Shown: piece after piece, positions 1 through 5,399 of the stretch
Position numbering within the stretch: the stretch's first letter is position 1
How the letters are laid out: the number at the start of each line of letters is the position of its first letter
NCBI GenBank assembly: GCA_003451645.1
Contig: DMER01000097.1
Span: 11,148-18,204 of the forward strand
Source: Alphaproteobacteria bacterium
GTDB taxonomy: Bacteria; Pseudomonadota; Alphaproteobacteria; Micropepsales; Micropepsaceae
DNA length: 7,057 nt
Reading direction: 5' to 3'
Program-made: the position numbers and the translations under genes
The notes under the pieces: generated by a model
Seen by the model: only the letters and a program-made list of their open reading frames with translations
Told to the model about the DNA's origin: nothing
Database searches by the model: none

Positions 1-363
1 ACTTTGCGGCCGCGCCAAGGCAGCCAGCGCCGCGATCCAGGCGCCCATGGACGAGCCCACCAACACTTGGGGCCCATCGGTCAATGCGTCCAAGACACAC
101 AGTGCATCCTCGCGCCATAGCGAGACTGTCCCATCCTGGAACAGGCCGCTCGACTGCCCATGCCCGTAATAGTCGAACCGCACAAAGCCATGGTTGGTGC
201 GCGCGGCCCAGGCGTGCAAGGCTGTGACCTTCTGGCCTGACATCGCCGAATTAAAGCCGCCCAGAAATATTACACCTGGAAGGCGCCCGCCCTCATGCTT
301 ATGATAGGCGAGGTGATGGCCATGTGCGCGGGCTAAGGTGTGTGTGTGTGCGGCCCCGGTCAT
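1..363 (-). CDS. Alpha/beta hydrolase, ABHD10-like, N-terminal part (C-terminus outside window)
   Basis: This is a serine hydrolase of the alpha/beta fold, open from the start codon to the window edge (121 residues visible). The first strand and oxyanion-hole region is FLGGFNS (about 33-39). The loop motif FDYYGHGQSSG is at about 63-73. The nucleophile elbow is VGSSMGAW, with Ser105 as the likely catalytic serine. The Asp and His of the triad would lie beyond the window. This pattern matches the small alpha/beta hydrolases of alphaproteobacteria related to ABHD10-type thioesterases; the substrate is not predictable. An in-frame upstream ATG at 384 would add seven residues (MSGIDEE) and neither start has a well-spaced Shine-Dalgarno, so the start is uncertain. 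Codons 5-9 read through a GT dinucleotide tract. The gene is divergent from the glycosyltransferase, and the two probably share the 45-65 bp control region. Confidence 0.85.
   Translation of the reverse strand, partial: MTGAAHTHTLARAHGHHLAYHKHEGGRLPGVIFLGGFNSAMSGQKVTALHAWAARTNHGFVRFDYYGHGQSSGLFQDGTVSLWREDALCVLDALTDGPQVLVGSSMGAWIAALAALARPQS
338..350. repeat. (GT)6.5 dinucleotide tract in the hydrolase 5' coding end
   Basis: Thirteen bases alternate G and T without interruption. On the minus strand they encode part of the His-Thr-His-Thr stretch at residues 6-9 of the alpha/beta hydrolase. A one-unit slip would shift the reading frame just after the start codon. The tract is short for a contingency locus, so this is only a possibility. 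Confidence 0.6.
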
Positions 364-428
364 CTCTTCATCTATTCCGCTCATAAGCAAGACGGCGCTC
401 GTTCGCCGCAAAAGGAACAACTGCCCCC

Positions 429-1580
429 GTGTTGACGATTTTGCAAGTGGTGCCAGAATTGAGTGCTGGCGGTGTCGAGCGAACAACCATCGATGTGGCG
501 CGCGCGATTATGGCCGACGGCGGTCAGGCACTGATCGCAAGCCAGGGCGGGCGCATGACGCATGAGCTCGACGGCACGGCCGTACAGTTCTTTCAAGGCC
601 CCTACGACTCCAAAAATCCCATGACGCTGTGGGCCAATGCCGGGCGGCTAGCGGACATCATCCGTAAGCACCGGGTCCAAATCATTCATGCCCGGTCGCG
701 CGCGCCAGCCTGGAGCGCCTATTGGGCCGCAAAGCGCACGGGCATCAGATTCGTGACCACCTATGCCGGCATTTACAATGCCGATCTGCCCTTCAAGCGC
801 CACTATAATGCGATCATGGCGAGCGGGGATATCGTCATCGCGAACTCGGCCTATACGGCCCGCCACATTCGGGAGACGTACAAGGATTTGCGCCGCCCGA
901 TCGCAGTCATCCCGCGTGGCATCGACCTTGCCAAATTCAATCCTGCCCGTGTGCAGCCCTCCCATGTCGCAGCCATGCTCGCGCGCTGGGCGGTGCCAGA
1001 GGGCGCGCGGGTTGTGCTGATGCCCGGCCGCTTGACCCGGTGGAAGGGCGGCCTGTCCTTTGTGGAGGCGATGGCGCAACTCAAGGACCGCAGCGTCTAC
1101 GGAATCCTCGCAGGCGATTCTCAGGAGCGGGAAGATTTCGAGGACGAGGTGATCGCGCGGGTCAAGGAACTCGGGCTTGCAGGCCGGGTGCGCTATGTGG
1201 GGCAGGTCGACGATATGCCGACCGCCTTTGCGGCCAGTGACGTCGTGGTCTCCGCCTCCATCGAGCCGGAGGCTTTTGGCCGGGTCGCGGTGGAGGCGCA
1301 AGCGATGGGCCGTCTCGTCGTCGCCACCAATATTGGCGGCTCAACAGAGACAATCATTCCAGGCCGCACCGGCTGGCTCGTGCCGCCATCCTCTCCGCCC
1401 GAGATGGCCGCCGCGATTGGCCAGGCGCTGTCCCTGGATGCGGCGCAAGCACTGGGGGTTACCACCGCCGCGCGCGCTCATGTCGCCGCGAAATACGACG
1501 TGGCGGTGATGTGCCGCTCGACCTTGCGGGTCTACGCGAAATTGCTGGCGCGCGACGAGGATTTGGCACTATCGGCATAG
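429..1580 (+). CDS. Glycosyltransferase, GT4 family (GT-B fold)
   Basis: This is a 383-residue retaining GT-B glycosyltransferase that probably transfers a sugar from a nucleotide-sugar donor to a growing cell-surface polysaccharide or lipid-linked glycan in the cytoplasm. The N-terminal Rossmann domain starts at LQVVPELSAGGVER, with the acceptor-side glycine loop Gly14-Gly15. The C-terminal donor domain begins at MPGRLTRWKGG (198-208), which includes the basic residues Arg201 and Lys206 that contact the donor phosphates in this family. It then shows the GT4 E-x7-E signature, Glu281 and Glu289 in EPEAFGRVAVE, followed by VVATNIGGSTETI. The length is normal for the family. The start is GTG at 429 (TTG at 432 is possible); AAAGGA at 411-416 is a Shine-Dalgarno with long spacing. 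Starting here gives the family-typical N-terminus. The acceptor and linkage cannot be told. The gene is monocistronic in appearance and divergent from the hydrolase. Confidence 0.93.
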   Translation: MLTILQVVPELSAGGVERTTIDVARAIMADGGQALIASQGGRMTHELDGTAVQFFQGPYDSKNPMTLWANAGRLADIIRKHRVQIIHARSRAPAWSAYWAAKRTGIRFVTTYAGIYNADLPFKRHYNAIMASGDIVIANSAYTARHIRETYKDLRRPIAVIPRGIDLAKFNPARVQPSHVAAMLARWAVPEGARVVLMPGRLTRWKGGLSFVEAMAQLKDRSVYGILAGDSQEREDFEDEVIARVKELGLAGRVRYVGQVDDMPTAFAASDVVVSASIEPEAFGRVAVEAQAMGRLVVATNIGGSTETIIPGRTGWLVPPSSPPEMAAAIGQALSLDAAQALGVTTAARAHVAAKYDVAVMCRSTLRVYAKLLARDEDLALSA

Positions 1581-1584
1581 TGGC

Positions 1585-1612
1585 GGTGCCGCATGTTTGT
1601 GCGCGGGTGCCG
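1585..1612 (+). promoter_or_regulatory. Candidate vapBC operator: GGTGCCG direct repeat, 21 bp period
   Basis: The heptamer GGTGCCG occurs at 1585-1591 and again at 1606-1612, exactly 21 bp apart, or about two helical turns. It lies in the 51-base gap just upstream of the antitoxin start. Antitoxin/VapC complexes are known to repress their own promoter by binding repeated sites, so the position fits. The arrangement is a direct rather than an inverted repeat, and no convincing -10 or -35 element is seen next to it. Confidence 0.25.
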
Positions 1613-1631
1613 AAACTGATACACTTCCGCG

Positions 1632-1844
1632 ATGACGAAGATGATGACGATAACGGTCGAGGTCCCAGCCAATGACCTCCAAGCGGCGCAAGCCTTTACT
1701 GGCGGCAGCGTCGACGAGACTGTGCGCGCGGCGCTGCGCGACCTTGCTGCCCGCGAGGCCCAGCAACGCCTGTTGGCATTGAAAGGCAAAGTTAAGTTTG
1801 CCTACTCGATCTCTGAGTTGCGCGCCATGGACGAAAGCAAATGA
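1632..1844 (+). CDS. vapB: VapB-family antitoxin (type II toxin-antitoxin)
   Basis: This small 70-residue protein lies directly upstream of a PIN-domain toxin and overlaps it by four bases (ATGA). Its N-terminal part, with the short beta segment TITVEVP (6-12) and the helix pair around SVDETVRAALRDLAAREAQQRL (26-47), resembles a ribbon-helix-helix DNA-binding/dimerisation module. The tail KGKVKFAYSISELRAMDE (51-68) resembles the toxin-binding end of VapB antitoxins, where a GK-hydrophobic patch precedes the toxin-neutralising peptide. The expected role is to neutralise VapC and repress the operon. The start is ambiguous between ATG at 1632, 1641 and 1644, since no clear Shine-Dalgarno separates them; the shortest form begins at the conserved-looking strand. 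The first half is GC-rich like the neighbours, and composition falls in the last third. Confidence 0.78.
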   Translation: MTKMMTITVEVPANDLQAAQAFTGGSVDETVRAALRDLAAREAQQRLLALKGKVKFAYSISELRAMDESK

Positions 1845-2215
1845 TCGCGGTCGACTCCAGCACACTTGTTGCATACCTGCAGCATGAGTTAGGACAAGAC
1901 GTAGAACGTTTTGAAACACAGCTGGCCCAAGCCAATGTGGTCCTACCGCCTGTCGTAATAAGTGAAGTTACCTCCGCGCGGCCCGATGATCCTGAACTGC
2001 TTTCATTGTTGTCTCAATTGAGACCGCTGACCTTGTTGGAGGGGTATTGGGAACGAACAGGACGTTTGCGTTTCCTCATCCTTTCTAATGGGAGGAAGTC
2101 CCGCCTTGGCGATGCTCTTATCGCGCAAAGCTGCATAGACCATAACGTTGCCCTGATCACCCGAGACACGGACTTCCGCCACTATGCGGCGCATGGTGGG
2201 CTGACCTTGGCCTAA
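1841..2215 (+). CDS. vapC: VapC-family PIN-domain ribonuclease toxin
   Basis: This is a 124-residue PIN-domain protein, the usual VapC length. The acidic residues that hold catalytic Mg2+ or Mn2+ are all visible: Asp5 in MIAVDSS, Glu42 in VVISEVTS, Asp91 in SRLGDALIAQ, and Asp109 (with Asp111) in ITRDTDF. It should therefore be an intact, active endoribonuclease. VapC toxins cleave tRNA or rRNA at specific sites to stop translation, but the target here cannot be read from sequence. It is translationally coupled to the antitoxin by the ATGA overlap and has no strong Shine-Dalgarno of its own. A hand count over 1861-2210 gives about 53% G+C, whereas a sample of the glycosyltransferase (1261-1320) gives about 72%. 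This suggests horizontal acquisition. Confidence 0.92.
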   Translation: MIAVDSSTLVAYLQHELGQDVERFETQLAQANVVLPPVVISEVTSARPDDPELLSLLSQLRPLTLLEGYWERTGRLRFLILSNGRKSRLGDALIAQSCIDHNVALITRDTDFRHYAAHGGLTLA

Positions 2216-2320
2216 AGCGGACCCTTGCCCATGCGGCTCTTTTTCCGGGTGACTGACATGTGCGTCGCCTCAATAGGGATTTGGCCGATACCTCCACAGC
2301 GATGCGATGCTTAAGACGCT

Positions 2321-2348
2321 GCACTGCAGTGAGCGGGATGATCACTGC
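2321..2348. repeat. Clustered CACTGC/GCAGTG inverted and direct repeats
   Basis: CACTGCAGTG at 2322-2331 is a perfect 10-bp palindrome. CACTGC recurs at 2343-2348, 21 bp after the first copy, and GCAGTGA (2326-2332) pairs with TCACTGC (2342-2348) across a 9-base loop. The three half-sites could form an operator or alternative hairpins. The role is unknown and the nearest downstream gene is over 230 bases away. Confidence 0.35.
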
Positions 2349-2483
2349 GCGGCCTTTCTGGGGTTGAAGCTATAGGTCTGTCTTTTGAGTCCAGCAGCGT
2401 GCACTCGCTCATGCGATTGGCCAACACTTCCAGGCGTACCCACTCAACAGGCAATCGTGAACTATTCCTGCGCGTGGCGGGGA

Positions 2484-2500
2484 CCCGCTATTCTAGCGGG
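2484..2500. repeat. Perfect 7-bp hairpin with TTC loop
   Basis: CCCGCTA (2484-2490) and TAGCGGG (2494-2500) are exact complements around a three-base loop. A GC-rich stem like this could end transcription coming from vapC or act as an operator. No T-run follows it, so it is not a standard intrinsic terminator and I do not call it one. Confidence 0.4.
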
Positions 2501-2521
2501 ACGCCTCGTGGTGGACCGTCT

Positions 2522-2554
2522 AATTTGGTGCGTCTGTGCACGCAAATTTGGTGC
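2522..2554 (+). repeat. AATTTGGTGC direct repeat upstream of exported-protein gene
   Basis: The 10-mer AATTTGGTGC occurs at 2522-2531 and 2545-2554, with a 23-bp period. Between the copies, TGCGT (2529-2533) and ACGCA (2540-2544) form a small inverted repeat. The pair ends 30 bases before the ATG at 2585, where a transcription factor or the promoter itself would be expected. No consensus -35/-10 pair could be placed with confidence. Confidence 0.35.
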
Positions 2555-2584
2555 TTTTAGTCCGTAAAAGGGGAGTATTGGGTC

Positions 2585-3475
2585 ATGCGAGTTCCGAATG
2601 GCCGGGTTGCATTTCATCTTGCGGTCCTGGCAGCCGCAGTCTCAATACTCCCTGCGACTGCCCAGAGCCAGTCTGGGGTCATGACGGTCAAGCTCGAATA
2701 TCAGGCGACCACATCGATACAAGTGCAGGATTTCGATGGCACTTGGGAGCGCCGGACCGAGATCAATCAAAGCACTACGATGACCTGTCCGCTCATGAAT
2801 GAGGGCGTGGAACCAAGGTCCTATCTCGATGGCGCCAGCCAGCAACAGAAAGACGCCGACGCCGCGATCGGCGAAGCGACCGCTGCCGATCAAAAGACGA
2901 TGCAGGAGGACGGCACGCTTGCCCAAATGCAAGGGATGGATAAGCTCATGAAGGATTGCAAAGCGCGCGGCGGCAGCGATGAGGCTTGCGCCATGCAGGT
3001 GATGCAAGCCATGCAGAGCGATCCCACATTCCTTGAGCGCAGCGGGCGCGTGGGGGAGAAAACTCGTGAAGCGCAAAAGCGCGTTGGGAATACAGATGGC
3101 CGGTTTGAAATCTGGTATTCGGAAAACTGCACCGGCAGCATGAGCGCGAACAACCGGACCACACTCAACAAAGGCGGCGTAAGCAAAGAGGTAGAGGCCG
3201 TTGCCGGGCGTCAGCCGTTGAGCAACGTGGACGCCAATGTCGTCGTTGAGACAGACCTGAGCAAGACCTCCACCCGCGTGTGGATCGCGGTTCCCGAGGC
3301 CACGGGCTTCCCGCGCACCGGCGCCGCAAACACCAAAACCGAGGAACGCTTGACGGCGCTGCCGGTTGCTAACGTGATCGCCGGGCCCACACCGGGCGGC
3401 ATCAAAAGCGGCACGCTCCGCAAGCAGGTGCCGGGCGGGGAATACAGGGTCGAGTGGACCTTTCAGCGTAAGTGA
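2585..3475 (+). CDS. Exported protein of unknown function, Met/Cys-rich centre
   Basis: I do not recognise the family. The 296-residue product begins with a Sec signal peptide: basic MRVPNGR, a hydrophobic core around 9-22, and a likely cleavage after Ala-Thr-Ala (24-26). The mature protein is therefore probably periplasmic or secreted. It shows a beta-like segment (31-68), a strongly hydrophilic and probably helical centre (about 86-167) rich in Gln, Asp, Lys and Met, and a second beta-like region (172-296). The four cysteines, all in the mature part, are Cys68, Cys125, Cys135 and Cys182, an even number compatible with disulfides. In the centre, M115-x2-M118 and M137-x2-M140-x2-M143 flank Cys125/Cys135. 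The purine-rich GGGGAG at 2569-2574, ten bases before the ATG, supports this start. It stands alone between gaps. A metal-binding or envelope-stress role would be a guess. Confidence 0.85.
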   Translation: MRVPNGRVAFHLAVLAAAVSILPATAQSQSGVMTVKLEYQATTSIQVQDFDGTWERRTEINQSTTMTCPLMNEGVEPRSYLDGASQQQKDADAAIGEATAADQKTMQEDGTLAQMQGMDKLMKDCKARGGSDEACAMQVMQAMQSDPTFLERSGRVGEKTREAQKRVGNTDGRFEIWYSENCTGSMSANNRTTLNKGGVSKEVEAVAGRQPLSNVDANVVVETDLSKTSTRVWIAVPEATGFPRTGAANTKTEERLTALPVANVIAGPTPGGIKSGTLRKQVPGGEYRVEWTFQRK

Positions 3476-3669
3476 GGCGGGTCTGTCCGTGATTTGTCAT
3501 TCTGCTTCCTAAACCACCGCGCTGAACCGTGTATCCAAGAGCGCTGGCCCTCAGGCGCAGGCTGTTCTGGAAGGCATGGATCAGGTACGCATCGCAGAGT
3601 GCCCTGCGCTCACGAACAGTGCGGCACGCATGACTTGCGAAGCCGTAGGAGCGTTGTTCACTGCCCTGC
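3476..3669. other. Convergent intergenic region
   Basis: This 194-base gap lies between two genes transcribed toward each other. A terminator is expected, but no stem followed by a T-run was found. A weak bulged stem, GCGCTG/CAGGCGC near 3541-3557, is the closest thing to one. On the plus strand a frame stays open from 3513 into the antisense of the nitroreductase-like gene. It has an ATG at 3576 but no Shine-Dalgarno and no motif, so I do not call it a gene. Confidence 0.5.
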
Positions 3670-4764
3670 CTAGATCACAATGGGCGCTCGCCGTGGCGAG
3701 AACGGCAATTCCGGGCCATAGCCGAACCGCAAGACGATATTGGGACGCCGCCCCGGCAAGCCGGCGAGCGCGGCCATGTCCGCGCGCAGTTCTGGCACCT
3801 CGGCGGGCTGGTTGACGAACGCGGTCTTGAGGCCTTCGACCGTTGCCTGCAACTGAAACCGCTGGCACGCGCGGCCGGCCAGCATCCAGTGCTCCCGGTC
3901 ATTCTTCGCGCCGCAAAACACCGCGACACCCGATGACGTGTCCACATGTCTTGCGTACTTGGCATTTTCCGCCGCGAGTGTGAACGCAAAGCCAAACAAT
4001 GTCGGCCCAAGCCAATCGGGAAGCATGGGATTGCCGCTTGAGGCGCTGAATAGGCCGTCGCCCGCCCCCAAGGCGGCACGCGGGCTGAACCGCAGCCAGT
4101 CGCGCAATTCGCGCACGAATGCCGGATCGTTCATTTGCGCGGTGTTGCCTGCGATCACAAGATCACGCGCCCGCGCAATGTCCCGGCGTTCCGTCAAGAC
4201 CGCCACGTCGACTCCATCGACCGCAGCCGCGGCCGCAGCAAGCGCCTGCAGGCTGGACGGCGGCACCGGCGCGCCCGTGTAGTCTGCTCGCGATGACTGA
4301 CGTTTGGGAATTGCACCGAACAGGGGCGTCGAAGCCTGTGTGCCAGTGCTGTACTCGAAGATCACGGAGCCCTCACCACCGGGGTCGAACCGGATGTCCC
4401 CCGGCTTGCCCATGGCGGCCGATGCAATCGAAAGATTTTCGGCAGCACAACCCAGGCTCGCCCACAGATGATGGTCGTCGGGATCAACAACCGGTGTGCG
4501 GCGCGTAAAGTCTGGGAGAAGTTCTATGCGGCCCTCAGAGACCCGGAATTTCCATGGCTGCGTATTGTGCCCGTTTGCGGCAAGGGTCGCATAGCGCAAC
4601 AAGTCCTTTACGGCGGGCGCTTCTGGTAACGGTGCCCGCAAAGCCGCCATGGCAGCTTGATAATCTGTCAGCGACCCCATGCTGGCCACCGATATGGCGC
4701 CTCCGCCAATCGCCGCAACAGCGGCTGCGCCTGCGCCATAGAATAAAGTCCGCCTGCTGATCAT
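3670..4764 (-). CDS. Acg-family FMN-binding nitroreductase-like protein with Tat signal
   Basis: This 364-residue protein belongs to the Acg (Rv2032-type) branch of the nitroreductase fold, which is double-length with two nitroreductase-like halves and binds FMN. Diagnostic stretches are LAANGHNTQPWKF (61-73, the FMN-side NTQPW motif), EHWMLAGRACQRFQLQATVEGL (291-312), AFVNQP (315-320) and LRFGYGPELPFSPRR (345-359). The N-terminus carries a twin-arginine signal, SRRTLF (3-8), followed by the hydrophobic stretch YGAGAAAVAAIGGGAISVA, which suggests Tat export of the folded cofactor-loaded protein. In mycobacteria, Acg homologues belong to the dormancy response and are thought to bind or sequester flavin rather than to reduce nitro compounds; the substrate here is unknown. 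AGGAGG (minus strand, 4770-4775), five bases from the ATG, fixes the start. It is the last gene of the operon, 9 nt after the quinone reductase. Confidence 0.88.
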   Translation of the reverse strand: MISRRTLFYGAGAAAVAAIGGGAISVASMGSLTDYQAAMAALRAPLPEAPAVKDLLRYATLAANGHNTQPWKFRVSEGRIELLPDFTRRTPVVDPDDHHLWASLGCAAENLSIASAAMGKPGDIRFDPGGEGSVIFEYSTGTQASTPLFGAIPKRQSSRADYTGAPVPPSSLQALAAAAAAVDGVDVAVLTERRDIARARDLVIAGNTAQMNDPAFVRELRDWLRFSPRAALGAGDGLFSASSGNPMLPDWLGPTLFGFAFTLAAENAKYARHVDTSSGVAVFCGAKNDREHWMLAGRACQRFQLQATVEGLKTAFVNQPAEVPELRADMAALAGLPGRRPNIVLRFGYGPELPFSPRRAPIVI

Positions 4765-4773
4765 GTCCGCCTC

Positions 4774-5358
4774 CTATTGCGCATTGCGGCCAAGCCGCCT
4801 CAGGGTGTCCAGCCAAGAATTCCGCTTCTCGTTGCTCATGCCTTCGACCAGGCCGATCACTGTATTCCGGCAAGGCCCAATGCCTACAAACGCCAGGATG
4901 TTTTGCTCCAAACTGCGCAAGGTCAGCGCGCCGAACCACCAGCTATAGATCAAGCCCGGCATGCCCATGGTCACGATGGTCCGCGCCGATCGGCCCTTGA
5001 GCAAGACCTGCATGCCGCTGCCGTCCGAGCCCACGGTGAAGGCAAAGCCGGGCCGGGCAACCTGTTCCAGGAATGCCTTGAGCAAAGCCGGTAACGCCCC
5101 CAGCCAGAGCGGATAGATAAACACCAAATGGTTCGCCCATTTTATCTCCGCTTGCGCTCGCGCGATGTCCGGCGGCGGCGCGGCCTTCTCCCAGCTGGCC
5201 CGGTCGCGCAGCACTGGAAAGTCCAGATCGGTCACGGTCAGTCTGTGGACCTCATGCCCGCCAGACGCCGCGCCTTGCGCATAGGCATCGGCCAGCGCGT
5301 GACAGAAATGCCCGCCGCCCGGTGTGGGGTGTCCCTGAATGATCAGGATTTTCGTCAT
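4774..5358 (-). CDS. NAD(P)H dehydrogenase (quinone)-type flavodoxin-fold oxidoreductase
   Basis: This 194-residue cytoplasmic flavoenzyme is of the NQO/MdaB-like flavodoxin-fold group, which transfers hydride from NAD(P)H to quinones or similar acceptors. The N-terminus MTKILIIQGHPTPGGGHFC (1-19) is the beta1/phosphate loop that grips the flavin. The signature YPLWLGALPALLKAFLEQV (82-100) and FAFTVGSDGSG (105-115) are typical of the family, and length is normal. The ATG at 5358 is chosen because AGGAGG (5365-5370 on the minus strand) sits six bases before it and the resulting N-terminus matches the family. An upstream TTG at 5403 would add 15 residues of non-homologous sequence. The gene is second in the operon, 41 nt after adhP and 9 nt before the Acg-like gene. 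The residues 131-150 (MGMPGLIYSWWFGALTLRSL) resemble the active-site region of this family. The natural substrate is not predictable. Confidence 0.9.
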   Translation of the reverse strand: MTKILIIQGHPTPGGGHFCHALADAYAQGAASGGHEVHRLTVTDLDFPVLRDRASWEKAAPPPDIARAQAEIKWANHLVFIYPLWLGALPALLKAFLEQVARPGFAFTVGSDGSGMQVLLKGRSARTIVTMGMPGLIYSWWFGALTLRSLEQNILAFVGIGPCRNTVIGLVEGMSNEKRNSWLDTLRRLGRNAQ

Positions 5359-5364
5359 GCCTGC

Positions 5365-5370
5365 CCTCCT
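5365..5370 (-). promoter_or_regulatory. Ribosome binding site deciding the quinone reductase start
   Basis: AGGAGG on the minus strand, six bases upstream of ATG 5358, selects this start over the in-frame TTG at 5403, which has no comparable site. Confidence 0.85.
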
Positions 5371-5399
5371 TTGTCGCATCAGAAACAGCAGCGCCGCCC

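Larger units (their letters stand above)
2216..2584. other. Gene-poor gap between vapC and the exported protein
   Basis: No convincing gene was found in these 369 bases on either strand. The short open frames lack Shine-Dalgarno sites and recognisable motifs. No tRNA-like fold was found, nor any sign of transposase, integrase or terminal inverted repeats. What is present is a cluster of CACTGC/GCAGTG elements (2321-2348), a perfect 7-bp hairpin (2484-2500), and a 10-base direct repeat (2522-2554) just ahead of the next gene. The gap may carry the promoter and control region of the exported protein and the downstream scar of the vapBC acquisition. Confidence 0.5.

Noticed and set aside
393..408. 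CGGCG/CGCCG inverted repeat between the hydrolase and glycosyltransferase starts
   Set aside because: The arms are only 5 bp and fully G/C, which is common by chance in this composition; no other support.
648..1301. Long minus-strand open frame (217 codons) under the glycosyltransferase
   Set aside because: It is antisense to a gene with clear GT4 motifs, contains no recognisable domain, and is expected from GC-rich third positions.
2011..2024. Perfect 14-bp palindrome GTCTCAATTGAGAC inside vapC
   Set aside because: It is within a coding region, and about 0.4 such palindromes are expected by chance in a window of this size.
2247..2258. 12-mer GGGTGACTGACA shared with 6557-6568
   Set aside because: One or two shared 12-mers are expected by chance in 7 kb, and the second half of the 6563-6578 palindrome is missing here.
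2484..2500. Intrinsic terminator after vapC
   Set aside because: The stem is perfect but no T-run follows, and it lies nearly 270 bases after the stop codon.
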